64,000 nt of DNA from NCBI RefSeq assembly GCF_000143535.2, contig NC_037320.1, positions 1,798,001 through 1,862,000 of the forward strand, read 5' to 3'. Made by a program: the position numbers and the translations under genes. This document shows, one piece after another, positions 32,641 through 48,921 of the stretch (position 1 is the stretch's first letter; every line of letters begins with the position of its first letter). The stretch is from Botrytis cinerea B05.10 (taxonomy: Eukaryota; Ascomycota; Leotiomycetes; Helotiales; Sclerotiniaceae). The notes below the pieces were generated by a model. It worked only from the letters and a program-made list of their open reading frames with translations. It made no database searches and was not told the origin of the DNA.

Positions 32641-33179
32641 AACGAGAGGGCATTATTGCATGGAGTTCGTGGGAGTTAGTAATGGCTAAATTGTACTATA
32701 ATATGAGATCACAGGAACATCACCAGGGACGGTATAATCAGGCAGTTGATATTATTTCATTTTTTGATTGAATGTGTAAATGTTTCCCAAGGTATACCCA
32801 GGTACATCAATTTTAACCTAATGTTTCCCACTATGATCACATTTAAAAAGTTCTTCCCATCCTTAAAACCCACCCCTATGCCGGAAGTCTAGAACTAGGC
32901 TGTTTCGCTCATGTGTGCATCCAGTCGAAATAAAATCAGGAAAAAAGAAACAGACCGCTAGATGTCAGACGTCTAATTGTAATCTTGCAGAACATGCAAT
33001 CAATGGTATCTGGCTAGATTGACTTTTAAAAGGCCATGTAATGACAACTAGGAAATAGAAATACTTCACTCCAGGTGAAAACTTGTTAGAATAACAGATA
33101 TTCATGATTTGACTTATGCGGTAGCTGGACAGCTCCAATGCGGATCCGCTCAGTTGAATAGTGGAGAGATGTACCACGA
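32641..33179. other. Convergent intergenic region
   Basis: 539 bp between the stops of SF3a2 (plus) and the NDR kinase (minus). It holds both 3' UTRs and no gene. Confidence 0.6.
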
Positions 33180-35370
<2,191 letters not shown>

Positions 35371-35665
35371 CTTAATTGTATTGGTAATGGATCTAAGGGA
35401 ACAATATTGGTGAAACGGAGTAGTGTTGTCTTGATCCTGGAGAACAGGAATTAAAGTGTAAGGAAGTCGCTTTTGCTAGTTGTCAAAAGCTCCGTGCCGC
35501 CGCTTGGTGCGTTGTTCTCGACGAATTCACTTTTGCCTCTACCCCCTCTCTAGTGATTTACTCCTTTTTGATATGCGAATAGACGAAAGCAAAGATGTTC
35601 ACGGGTTCTCGCCGATTCTCCAAAAGAATTGAATTGAGAAGAGTTTGGTTGTGTGTCCAACAAAT

Positions 35666-35706
<41 letters not shown>

Positions 35707-37170
35707 TACTCTGCACACAAATTTTCTACATTTATAAAGGGGGAGGGGGGGAGCATTCAGGCTTTTCCGCACCGCTGATTTCTTGCTTCTTCCTTTTCCC
35801 TGGCGTAATTAAAGGGATGGAATTCGTTTGGCTCTGGCTTTGCCTCTGTAACATGTAACTTTTCGTAGCGAAGCTTGGTGCTAGCGTTTTGGATCCAAAA
35901 TCAAAGCTTAGTAGTTCTCCTATTGGCTCCTCAGATCATTGCTTGCTCGAAAAAGGAAAACCTGGGCACTCGTCAGGGGGCGACAGAGGTGGACAGCTAC
36001 TCCGTATATTACAATTTGTCTCCCATTTATTAATTATTATATCATACCGTCATTCGTCCTACGCTCTCGCTTTGCAGGCTGGACGGGAGCTTGTACGTCG
36101 GAGAAATGAATCTGAAATCAGTTCTCTGCCCATATTGGTGGCACCCTCGATCTTCTGTCTAAGGTGTCTCGGGTGTGTCAAGGAGCAGAGCGATGATCGA
36201 GCTCGCACAACCAAACTACTCGCGCGTCGTACATCTCTAGAGAGATATTGGATGATGAGCCTGATCGCTGCCATTTTGAGGAGGGCCTTCTATGATAATT
36301 CTAGGCATTCCATGCGTTCTATGCACCCCTTAGATGTAAGTTTCAACAGTGGGAGGTGTTTGCCATGCATCTCCCCTGGAAGGTCTAGAAGCCGAACTCC
36401 TCTTCCACATCACCATGTCTACCCTTCGAATAGCATGTGTACATGGGCCCTGTACAAGAGGCACGCATTCACACATTGCCTTGGCCTACCTCTGCGCACT
36501 TTGGGTGCACCACGCAGCTATCTACGGTACGAGACATATCAACGGCGATATTTCAAGTGTCCTGCGAATCGGTGGTATGAGGCGAGGTTCCTCACTCCAT
36601 CGCTTATTGGTCGTTGCATTCGAACACAAATTAGCTCGGCATACAATACCTAGGTACCTACGTATACTTCGTACCTATCCACCCAGGTAGATACTTTACA
36701 TGATTTAGAACTCACTTGTCAGTGGTCACGAATTAAGGAGCTTTAAGTTTTAACCCACAGTCCCCGTCGATATCCTCCCTAGTGCATGCTTATCTTGAAG
36801 GAACAGGGGTCCATTCTCACATGCTTTGAGCCTCAATTTACCACCATTTGGTGTATCTATACGAACGATGGCGAAACGTCAAAATATAGGTACGGAGTTT
36901 AGTTTTGCTACGAGCTTTACACGGGTAGACAGAATTCACTGCAGCAAAACTTTACCCTGCAAGCTTTCTATGAATACATCCCACATGGAAAGTTGAGATG
37001 ATAAATCAATTTCTGGAACGCGCGTGGAAGCTGACGACACTAAAACTGCCTTTCTGATAGATGGGAACAAGATTCGCCTCTTGGAACGAAAATCTCCTCC
37101 CAATGGGATTCGGATTCATACTTGTGGCATCGTGGTCGATACTAGATAACAATGTCTAAGCTCTACCTCA
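35371..37170. other. Gene-free region upstream of the NDR kinase
   Basis: About 1.8 kb. The left part is the NDR kinase leader or promoter, with the CAGA microsatellite. A 254-codon plus-strand frame (35889-36653) has no recognisable motif and odd Arg/Cys/His-rich composition. I do not call it a gene. Confidence 0.5.
35667..35706 (+). repeat. (CAGA)10 tetranucleotide microsatellite
   Basis: Ten perfect CAGA units, reading TCTG on the strand of the NDR kinase gene, about 300 bp upstream of its start codon. Confidence 0.97.
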
Positions 37171-37991
37171 TCATTGATCCCCATCATCATCAAGGACGAG
37201 TGCTAACAACTTAGGATCTCTCGCCCAATCAATACCACTACCCACTATCACAGCACTGGCAGTATTCTTCATGATCCTCCATCTCTGTCTACTATTCTTC
37301 ATCGCCCCTTCCAATTCATCCAACTGTGCACGAACATCTGGATCTTGTATGTTTTCTTTGCCCTGACTATTCGCCTCTTCAGCTAGAGCCAACATTTCTG
37401 TCGCCAATTCGATGTTCTTCCTCCCCGTGACAATGTTCTCGTTGGACTCTCTCATCAACTCTTCTCTTGATGATTGGATTTGGTTAGATATCTGAGCTAG
37501 GGTTTCAGACATAGCATCACGTTTTTCGATGAGTGGTAGGAGGTCCCTATTATTTTGTCAAGAATGCCAAGAAAAAAGGGCTTGAGAGGAGTAACTTACT
37601 GCTCCATAATCGAAGCATTGCTGCCAGCATGAACTGCCTTCAGTATAGGATTGGCAATAACCACATTCTCAATAATCTTTGACTGTAATGAATAGTTGGC
37701 TTTTGATTCAAGAAGGTCTTTCTCTGCCTTCTGAATAACTTCGTCGGTGATTTCTTCTTCTTGCTCTAAGAATGGTCAGGACACGTGCTTTCGAAGATCT
37801 GTATGTAGAGATGGACCTTCTGAAGATATAACACCTTGAGCTTTCAAGAGAGCGATTTCGACTTGAAGTTCTTCCAATTTATCGTACACTTCCAAAATGC
37901 GTTTCTCTTGCTCGCTCAAAGGGGGTATGTCGGTGGCTATTCCGGTCATCTCAACTCCATCCATGCTTTCGTCATTTTCTTGATGCGACAT
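37171..37991 (-). CDS. Centromere protein H (CENP-H / Fta3) homologue
   Basis: CENP-H is a subunit of the inner kinetochore CCAN (fission yeast Fta3, budding yeast Mcm16) linking centromeric chromatin to the outer kinetochore. Exons 37991-37817, 37765-37600 and 37546-37171 on the minus strand give 238 residues, joined by introns of 51 and 53 nt. The protein is mostly helical with coiled-coil character. The C-terminal signature is RWRIMKNTASAVIVGSGIDW followed by ARDPKLLALVLD, matching the CENP-H C-terminal domain as I know it. The start MSHQENDESMDG is preferred over an in-frame Met 25 codons upstream (38066). Confidence 0.82.
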
Positions 37992-38531
37992 TTTGATGTG
38001 TAAATCTGCCCACAGGCCATAAGCTACGAAGAAGTTCAAAAGCCCACAATCCGTTGTTCGTAGCAAACGCGTCTCTCGTCATGCCATGAAAACCCCATAC
38101 TCAGGTATCTTCAGATTGAGATTGGTCCAAAAGAGGTCAGCCACATTTAGTGTGGCACACCGTGTACCAGATAAGGTTAAACCGCGAAAGCACATACTTT
38201 TGAGAATGGCATGTGAAATGGATGAAACAATACATTAAGATAATAAATGCAGCAGTATCACATTTCCATATTCCAAACCGGATTCCTTCCAGCCCTTATA
38301 AATAAAATCATCGTCTGCTGGAGGTGTTTTCAGTCATTCATTGGCTTTACGTGATAGGAGTGTGGCTTGCCGAGATAAGGCGGCCGAACTTGAAGCTTAA
38401 GCTAAGTTACGGCGGTCTCGAATTAGCCTTGTGATCTTCACATCTTCAACATGCGACAAGGCATCTTCTACATCCCATAAGAGGAAAAGTAGTTTGGCAA
38501 CTCGTTGTAACTGTGAAATGCATATACGATT
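37992..38531. promoter_or_regulatory. Divergent promoter region, CENP-H and Atg11
   Basis: 540 bp between divergent starts. A T-rich minus-strand stretch and no further gene. Confidence 0.55.
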
Positions 38532-41500
38532 ATGGAACTTCACGTATACATTGCCCACACGGGCCAACATCTTCAGGTAGACCCTGGATCCTTTACCTCG
38601 TAAGTCTGCGACGTCATGTCTGCCCCGACCATAAATGCTGACGGCGCTCAAGTCTGGACGATTTTAAGTTATGGGTGGCCAAGTATACTCCTATTGCCGC
38701 CAGCGATCACATATCTCTTACCGCAGCAGCCAAAGCAGTACGATTTCAAGCGCTTTCCTCAGAGGTACCTATACCGACACTTCCCAACTCTACAATTGCT
38801 AATCTTGATACAGCAAGAAATATTCGTATACGACAGGCGCATCATCCAGCAATCCTCCATAGCATCCGCGAAATCATTGATCTCTGAAATCCCTCTACCG
38901 CGCAAATACACTGTTTCTCGACCCCCAGATTCGATCACGAACGAGAAGGACCTACAAGCATGGAAAGACTTATTCGTCGAAAGGCGGGCATGGGCTGCGA
39001 AGGTAGTGGAAGATTGTGCTTCCATGTCGGACCAAGCACAGCAAAGGTACATCGAAACGGAGGTAGTTACTCGATGTGTGGATACCGCTGTTTTGAACCT
39101 TGAGAAGCATGTCAGGGCGCTGGACCATAAGAATGCCGAAGTTCAAAACTACGTCGAAGAAATGCAGAAACTCAATGTCCCTGGTGGGGACTGGGAAGTA
39201 TCAATGTCTCGATTAAAGTCGCTACCTGCGACTGCAGACGTGATCAAGTTTATCACCGGCCGTGACTTGTCGAAGACGAAGCGCCAAATCACCTTAGCGG
39301 ACTTGGTTGATGCGGAAGAAGTCAATAGGTCTGGAAAGCTGTTAGGAAAAATATCGACAAACCTCGAGCGTAGTAGTGTAGAAGTCGGACAGGAAGTGGA
39401 CGAGATCATGCGAAGGATTGACCATTTAATTGAGAAGGTCGAGAAAAGTCCTGCACGAGCGGCTATTCCACAATCCCAGGAACCTATTGCTTTACTGGAG
39501 GATATTGATGCAATATTTAGAAAGGTCAACACTGATTGTGAAGCCATTCTTGGCTTCACCAACACACCCAAAAACATTTCGCAAGCTTCAAAATCGGCGC
39601 TTCTTCACACTGATAAGTTTTTACCCTCGTTATCTAAAAGGGCTCTCGAGATGGAGGAAATTATGCAGACCGTTACAAAACTGCGAAATTCCACCGCTAT
39701 ATCATCTTTAGAGTTCATGTATGACATCGCTAGCTTAACAACATTGCTTGCCGAAGTTAACAATCGATTTGCCGCCCTAGAATTAGATGGTGATGGGGTT
39801 AACGCCTTGCATTTGATTGCGATGCTGGACACATTACCGGTCACGTTTGTCTCATTCCTGGCAGAGGCAGTCAGACGCAGTGAATGGGATGAGAAAGTCA
39901 AATCAGATTCCTCGACCTTGGCTAATGAAATGGCGAATTTCCAAGAAGAAGAAATTAGGCGACGACGAAAGTGGCAGAAGAACATCGGGGCTACTTTGTG
40001 GGATGAAAAGCCGGAGACGCAGGTCATGGCTCTGGAAGTCATTTTGCATGGGCAAGAGGATGATTGGCCTCAAGCTTCTCGGCGGGATTTAGATGATATT
40101 TTAGAAATACTTGAGGCTGAAAATGTCAAATCGCCGATGCTTAGCGACATCTCGAGGATCATTTCGGATCTCAACAACCCAACGAGGCAGCAAAGTAAGA
40201 GGGCAAATGCCTTTAAAGCGGGAAGCATTCATGAATCGGCTCTTGGCAAAAGTGCCCTTTTAATGCGTGGGGACGACGAAGCCTTGAAAAGCATGCAAGA
40301 TGAGAAATCAAAGCTTGAGAACAAATTGAAAACTGCCGACAGTCGAATTCGGAGGCTTGAAGATCTATTGTATCGGCAAACTCAGGCCAACAGGACTTCA
40401 GTCGGAAACATGTTTCCAATACCCAATACCCCTAGCCCTGATGTTCACAGTGTGACAAACCCCATGCCATCACGCCCGAATGACGACTCTCGTCGATCTT
40501 CGATCTCATCCCGTCGCTTTTCTGCGAATCGAGGTGAAGAAGAAGCAACCTTCCAGCGGAAGCTACTTTCTTTGGAGGCAGAGTTGATCGCCGAACGTGA
40601 GCGCGCTTCGGGTTTGGAGAAAGAGCTCGCTGCCCAAAACACCTCAACGAACGTGTTGAAATCTCAACTTGAAGAAGTGAATTCTATGAAACACGACCTT
40701 TCGGAAAACTTTAAAGCACAGCAACAAGATTTCATTGATGAGCGCAAAGCTTTGAATGATGACATCAAGCGTTATAAGGCAAAACTAGAAGAGTTGGAGG
40801 ACGAGATGGATAGATATCTCGGCTCTAGGGAGAACGAGAAGTCCGATGTTGATGATCGTGTTCGTCTCCTACAAGATGAATTGGATAAGTTGCGAAAGGA
40901 TAGTGCCGCGGATGCTCAAAAAGCTCAAGGACAGGTCGACTTCTTGAGAAATGACGCAAAATTGCAGAGGGAGACCAATGAGACTTTGGAAAGGCAAATG
41001 CAGATTCTTAGAGAAGAGAAGAAGGAACTGTTATCTCGCACAATCCAGGCAGAATCGGCTGCTGAAGATCAGCTAAAGACCTTGCAAGATATACATTTGC
41101 AGTTATCACCCAAGTTGAGGATGCCACAAGAGTTCACAGCCCTCTCGGGATCGTTGACTAACAAATCACTGAACTTGATATCTGAGCTTGAAAATACGAA
41201 GCGCGACTACAACCTTGCGAAGTCGCAGCGAGACGATGCAGAAACGACGATTTCGGAGCTGAGATCCGAACTTGCGGATAACAAGGAGAAATTTACTACC
41301 GAAGAGAAGGAATCGCAATCCTTGCGCGAAGAATTAGCATCGGAGAGAGCCAAGTACTCGGCTCTTGAGGCCGAACTCACTGATGAACGCCTTCAATTAA
41401 GCTCCATAAGGACCAGAATGGCAGATGGCGAAACAGGATCTGAGGCTCTGCGCAGTCGCCTGGAAGAGGAGGAACGCAAGGTCACATCTCTGTCAGAGGA

Positions 41501-42770
41501 TCTTGCTAGACAGCTATCTCGTATCGGAAGTCTTGAGGAAGAAATAAGATCGCATCAAGACAAGCATGAATTTGCACAAGAAAGGGTTGAGAGGTTGAAC
41601 GACCGATTTGATGCACGCACTTCGCGTGCAAAAGACCTTACACAACGAGTGTATTCTCAAAATGATAAGCTTGTTCGACTACTTGAGCGTTTGAGTTATT
41701 CTGTCACCAAAGACAATGGCTCAATGATCATTCAGAAGTTACCAAAACCTGATCGTAGCATCATCAACGGAAATGATTCCTCGGATGCTGGGAACAAGCT
41801 CAGGCGAAGCATGACAGGTTCGACAACAATGAAAGCCATGGTTGATAGTGGAGACCTTGACCTTTTGTATTGGATGCACAATGACGACCCCGAAAAAGAA
41901 AGTGAGAAGTATGACGCTTACATCAATTCAATCGGTAGCTTCGATATAGATAACTTTTGTGAGGTCATTGCAAAGCGAGTTAGGGACATGGAATACACAG
42001 CCAAGAAATATTCCAAAGATGCCCGTGCCTACCGGGAGAAGTCTCACAGAGCTCAGAAGGAAGCTCATGAGAAGATTGCCTTCAAGAATTTCAAAGAAGG
42101 TGACCTAGCTTTATTTCTACCAACAAGAAATCAATCCACTGGGGCATGGGCAGCATTCAACGTTGGCGCTCCTCATTACTTCCTTCGAGAACAAGATTCT
42201 CATAAGCTCCGCTCTCGCGATTGGTTACTAGCTCGAATCCATAAAATTCAGGACAGAGTAGTTGATCTCTCCAAATCCATCACCGATGGTCGTTCCTTGG
42301 CAAGCACAGGCGACTCCTTCGATGACGATAACCCATTCGATCTCTCTGATGGCCTTCGTTGGTATCTCATTGATGCCTCAGAGGAGAAACCAGGTGCTCC
42401 ATCTACACCTGGTCTCGCCAAAAGCACAGTTGCTAGCGCAAACATAGATGCAACAGCTACAATTCGTCGCTCGAAGAAATCATCGAGCATGGGTGCTGAG
42501 GGTCTTAACAAAACTCTGGCGAAGAGTCTGGATAGTAGGAGGAGCAGTAGCACCTCGAAGAAAGCCATTCAGATTGCTGCGTCGCCGTTGAGGAAAACGG
42601 GCTCGACGGCTTCAGTCAGTGGGTTGAGAAATGAAGCGAGCGGGGATGCGGTGGACTCCGTCGTTGTAAAGAATGGTGATGGGGGCACCAATACAGCTGC
42701 TACTTCTGCTACTCCCGAAGCAGTAAACAACGAGGTTCGAAATCCTTTGGATAATCTCTTGGGTCCTTGA
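38532..42770 (+). CDS. atg11: Autophagy scaffold Atg11
   Basis: Atg11 is a coiled-coil scaffold that links cargo receptors to the Atg1 kinase in selective autophagy. Exons 38532-38599, 38653-38764 and 38814-42770 give 1378 residues. The true N-terminus is MELHVYIAHTGQHLQVDPGS, followed by LDDFKLWVAKYTPIAASDHI and EQEIFVYDRR. These reproduce the ubiquitin-like Atg11/FIP200 N-terminal fold only when introns of 53 and 49 nt are removed. A long coiled coil covers about 540-1080. The C-terminal Atg11 domain (about 1155-1270) has FKEGDLALFLPTRN, WAAFNVGAPHYFLREQD, HKLRSRDWLLARI and DNPFDLSDGLRWYLIDA. A Ser/Ala/Thr-rich tail ends NPLDNLLGP. An open frame starting at 38616 reads through intron 1 in the wrong frame and should not be used as the start. 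Confidence 0.94.
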
Positions 42771-44577
42771 TCTATATCTCTATCTTGATCTTGTCGTCTA
42801 TCTGCCTTGAATCACTTTCATAGTTCTTTACGTCAAGAATTGTGAAAGTTTGCCCAGTGTATTACATATTGTGTTATACTCTTCCTATTTGCAAAACAAA
42901 GCTTGTAGCAGGACATATGCTGATAGTGCGATGGTGTTCTAGAATGTTCACAATAGTCACAATGGTCATGGGTATCCTGCAGCTTTGGGCACAGGCTTTG
43001 GAGCAACTGGAAATGTAGTTGGAAGTACTCTTGCAAGAGAGTATTCTACGGGGCATTCTAGTACAGAAAATGGAGCAACGCAGGAAATAAGAGAAGAGCA
43101 AAGTGCATCACTAAACAAGCTAAGAAGATCAATGGTATGGGACTCTTTATGGTCGATTGATCTTAGTTTGGAGAGGGGGATAGGAGGGGGATGATTTTAG
43201 GTATGGAAGTAGGGAGAAGGAATTGTATGATACGAATTTTGATTGATAAATAGCAAGGATTAATAACATGGCGCAGCATAGCATTACAATCGGAATCTGT
43301 AATGCGGGAGCAAGGACGGATATGTAGATCAATCGGAATGGTGGATCGGATGATACAATATGCTGGAGTTAGAATTACTTACTAAAACATTTGAATCTGG
43401 TAATTTTGTGGAATGGATTTGCGTGGTGAATGAGATGGATATGTATATGGATATGGATGGACTGAGGTAGTTATGTATGATATATCACATCACATTGTCG
43501 GGCCCTAGCAATCTGGGAACCGAGAATTGGGAATGGGAATGGACACGGGGAAATAGGAAGGAAGGAACAAAGAAGAGAGTGTTTATAAACCCTCGAGTCG
43601 TCACTTATAGATAATTTTCACTTCATATCACATCGTATCGTATCGCATCGTATCAATATATATGCATGTATATATATATACATGTGATTATTTCCCACTC
43701 TTTTAATTCTCAATTCTCAACCCCAGAATGAATTCACAAACCATCTAGAACCAATCTCGTTCGTCGGGCTTTTAATTTAGGAGACCCGAATCTTTTATAC
43801 ATACCTAGAAATCACCTACTAACCAACCTATGTATTAATCACAATCACAATCACAACCACAACCACAAAATACCAGATACAATTACATCTTATTTCCCGG
43901 CATCTCCATCCCAAGCATTTTCCTGAATCATGATTAACGCTATAGATAATAGATACATCGAGAGATACAATAGTTCGTTTTGAATGATCTACCTAGACCT
44001 AGGCACTAGATGTCATAGTGATCTATCTGGCAAGTGAGCTAGCAAGAGTGCTGTGCACTATTGTTTTTGTTATTCTTGCATCATGTAGTGAATTTACCTA
44101 TACACGCCATGTTTTCATTTCTGTCAAAGTAGGAACCGAATAGGAGATCTGGAACTCGATGTTCATGGACAGCTTCGACAACAGTTGGGGATTCTAAAAG
44201 AAAAGGATCAAGATTTATTTCTAGTATCCAGAGGAATTCAAAATCACTTGTACACAGTCACAATCACAATCATGAATGAAAAATGATCACTATGAACATA
44301 CAATGTATATTCTACCCAAGCACAATTATATGCTCTAATGTCAAGGCAAAAGGCCGACCTCTACTACTTGACCATGGTTGAAGAGCCAAGTAACGCCCGC
44401 TTTATAAAATTCATCAATAACCCTTTTATGTTGAAACTTTTCCCTTGTGTATCCCCTGTATATGCCGTTGAAGGTCAAAATGCTTTCCCCCGGTATCATT
44501 GCAATCATTACTCATGTTGAAAGATTTAACCACAGCTCGCCTGTAAAAAAAAAAATGAAAACCCATATAAACATAAT
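42771..44577. other. Gene-free region
   Basis: About 1.8 kb between Atg11 and the SAHH 3' end. No gene supported. It contains TATGGATATGGATATGGATGG-like repeats near 43440-43465, GTATC/GCATC repeats near 43630-43655 and a 20-bp AT palindrome at 43665-43684. TTTATAAACC at about 43580 looks TATA-like, but no convincing coding start follows. Confidence 0.5.
43665..43684. repeat. Perfect 20-bp AT-rich palindrome
   Basis: The sequence begins and ends with CATG around an alternating TA core and equals its own reverse complement. Confidence 0.9.
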
Positions 44578-46044
<1,467 letters not shown>

Positions 46045-46595
46045 TTTTGGTGAGGGAAAGATGATATTGAGGGAGATAGATACTAAGAGATAAGAGTTAA
46101 TTCAAAATTTCCAGAGGAAGAAGAATGAGGGCGAAGATTGGAACAGAGGTGCCTTTTAATACTTACATTTGTTCTTAAGGGTGGAGGTGAAAAGAAGAGG
46201 CGAGTTGGAGAAGAAGAGATAAAATGGGAGATGGACAGAAAAACTTCGGGGGACGACGCTTCAACTAGTAGTGGAGGGGTGAGAAGAATGAAAATTCAGC
46301 GCTAAGCCAAATACGGCTAGACACATAATCCCTGAGTACCCAAACCCAACAATAGGAAACGTTTGACAAAGAGATAGACATTGGATATCAGTGTTCGGTG
46401 GTTCAGACGTGCATTGTTGTAGAAATACTATTGGAGCTACATGAGTTGTTCGAGTGCTTTGCTCGTATGCAACATGCATTTACTTATTGATATTGAATTC
46501 AATCATAGCGAAACAAAGAGTAGATCGTCTGCAACAAGTGAATGCTCCTCATGTTTTGCTGGCTAGATCTTCTGGCTAGGCAATTAGAGGATTTA

Positions 46596-46623
46596 GCCGA
46601 CTACCGTCGCTTCGGTAGTCGGC
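46596..46623. other. Perfect 11-bp stem-loop
   Basis: GCCGACTACCG and CGGTAGTCGGC are exact inverted repeats around the 6-nt loop TCGCTT. This is a stable DNA or RNA hairpin about 550 bp upstream of the SAHH ATG. No T-run follows. Confidence 0.9.
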
Positions 46624-46712
46624 CAACACTCTGTCTAACATACATGTGCTCCGTCGTCGACAAGCAGATGGAGAACCCTTGGATTGACATACATATAGGC
46701 AGGTAGCTCCTA

Positions 46713-46747
46713 CAGCTCCGACAGCTCCGACAGCTCCGACAGCTCCT
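46713..46747. repeat. CAGCTCCGA 9-bp tandem repeat
   Basis: Three perfect CAGCTCCGA units and a partial fourth, about 90 bp beyond the hairpin. Confidence 0.93.
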
Positions 46748-47145
46748 CACATATCATATGATTGCTGCGTGAGGTGGGCGAAGTGAAGTGCAGTGGTAAC
46801 GAAGTAGAACATTCAGGGTCAACATCAACATGGAATTTAAATTAGACATGTGGGTATCACTGATAGCAAATAATAAAAGCCTGTAAGTGGGGTTGAGTTG
46901 CACGTTGGTGGGTGGACAATATCAAAAGTCCGTGCATTTTTGGAGGAATATACGAGATATCTATACATCCATAAGAAAAAAAGAGTTCTCAAGGTGTTGT
47001 CTATCGTTCCTTTTTTGATCATGAATATGATCCCACATATTGACATATCCCTCTGAACGCCATGCCCATGCAAGAAATCCCTCATAAGTGCCCTAGCTAG
47101 CAACCTTAATGTCCCTACTACCAGCTGCATTACATACGTTTCCTT

Positions 47146-48354
47146 TTAGTTTTGTTCTGGTAAGAGGTTGCTCTTTACTGCAAACATCTTTCCGGTGATA
47201 CTAGCAGTGAATCCATCCACCTGTCTTGAGTATTGCTCAACTTGTCGTGCGTTCAACATACCCTCCAATCTGCTTGGTTCTGTTGGGAGCTTGAAGAGTC
47301 TTTCCCACTCATCCTCAGGTAGAGGTGCGAGTTTCTGTGTAGCTCTAGTAGCATTCTCCGCTGTACGCTTTGCCTTCCATGCTGTGACCTTGGCTTGTTC
47401 ACGAGTCAATTGTCTTTGGAAGTATTGGAAGTTGTTAAGCTCAGTGTAATGAGTTTCGATGCTATCCAAAAGCATATCACAGGTTCGCTCCAAGTAAGGA
47501 TCAATAGATAAGTCCAAGGATTCCATGTTAGGATAAAGAGGAGTTGGCGGTGTGTTTCGATTGAGGTCTGCGAAACTTGCTGGGAAATCAAGATCCTTCT
47601 TTGGTAATTCGACTGGCATTTGGTGCAAGAATGAGGTCAAAAGGTGGGAGTTGTGGACAATGATTGGTAATTCGACCAAGATGTCTTTGTATGTGAGCTT
47701 CGACTTTTGCATGCTATCTTCTTGTCAGTATTGGCCTTGTAATGGCACATCTTGTGAACCTACTTCTCAGTGGTGAATTTACTCTCCTTGTACGCGGCCA
47801 TGAAGGTTGGGGAAAGTCTGAAAGCACGTAGACTCAAAGCACCTTGGGCACTTCTGCTCACGTCGTGGACAAGTGCGACAGTTCTCTCATTTGGTTCCTT
47901 TTGGTAGAAGAATTGGTTTTCGATCAGGCTAGTGTTGATGAAATTTCCCATGTTTGCACTCGTGTACCATCCGACGTTGTTGGCATCGACATTAACTTCC
48001 TTCAACATCTTGATCATCTCACTCTGGTAAATGACATTGGCTTTCGATCTTGGAGCTGCGGCAGCGATGTTCGAGGCGGCCATGTGGTCATTTGGGTGGG
48101 AATCCGAGGTAGCAACATCCGTCGTAGGGAATGGGAAGGAATTTGTGATTTGGAGAGTTCCGTTCGAGTCCATACCAACGATCGATCCGGTGGCTGTGGT
48201 TGGGTAGGTTGCGGCACAAGCCTTTACAATCTTCATAACAACCTATAGATCCTATTAGCAACAATTTTCGATGTCTTGCCTGTGATATAATCCATACCAA
48301 TGCCTCAACTTGTACTGAGTGCAAAGGCACCTCTTTGCTAGCAATATCCGCCAT
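47146..48354 (-). CDS. Translation initiation factor eIF3 subunit h
   Basis: eIF3h is an MPN-fold subunit of eIF3, which organises the 43S preinitiation complex. Exons 48354-48298, 48242-47764 and 47713-47146 on the minus strand give 367 residues. The typical [20 protein letters not shown] leads to [20 protein letters not shown]. The MPN region continues with [19 protein letters not shown]. The JAMM metal ligands are absent, as expected for this non-catalytic subunit. The C-terminal helical part ends near SNLLPEQN. Introns are 55 and 50 nt, and intron 2 restores the junction [15 protein letters not shown]. It looks intact. Confidence 0.94.
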
Positions 48355-48921
48355 GATGAAATATGATTCAAATTCGTGATCGTTCGATTACGAATAATTA
48401 CTGCCGATATTTCGATAGGATCTGGCGCAAATTCGAAGAGTTCCGCGTCCAGTAGTCGTTGTCGCAAAAAGGTGGGTTATTTTTTGAGGATGGATTCTAT
48501 TCATTTGTGTGCGAAGCCTTGGCGTTTTTTTTACACTAGCGATGACGGGAATCTTTAACCCCGCGCGAATCTTGTTCTTTCAACACAACACAAAATTGTC
48601 ATTGTTCATCAACGATATGTTCAATTTCTAGTCCAACATAGCGAATACAGTTCCGAGGCATCCGAATACCTGCAATTAACGCAGATTGCAATTACAAGAC
48701 GGATCACTGAGAATATGAGAGTTTCAGGTAATTTTCAACGATTTTCGTCTCTCAATTTTGTCTATTCTATTGTGGTATCATGAAAGCAAGCAAACTTCTA
48801 GTTAGTCTATAGAATCATCATAGATAACCCCTTCTACGCCGTCCAATTCAACTCCGATTTGCATCCAATCGACCTAGAGGGAAATTGGGCGTCAGAACAC
48901 TTCAGACACGATATATCCATT
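48355..48921. other. Intergenic region
   Basis: 567 bp between the eIF3h start and the UPF0643 stop, both minus strand. Nothing else seen. Confidence 0.55.

Larger units (their letters stand above)
46045..47145. other. Intergenic region with hairpin and 9-bp repeats
   Basis: 1.1 kb between the SAHH start and the eIF3h stop, both minus strand. It holds the SAHH promoter, an 11-bp-stem hairpin at 46596-46623 and CAGCTCCGA repeats at 46713-46747. No gene supported. Confidence 0.6.

Noticed and set aside
38616..38813. N-terminal extension of the Atg11 reading frame from the ATG at 38616
   Set aside because: It reads intron 1 and exon 2 in the wrong frame. The spliced alternative restores a typical Atg11 N-terminus.
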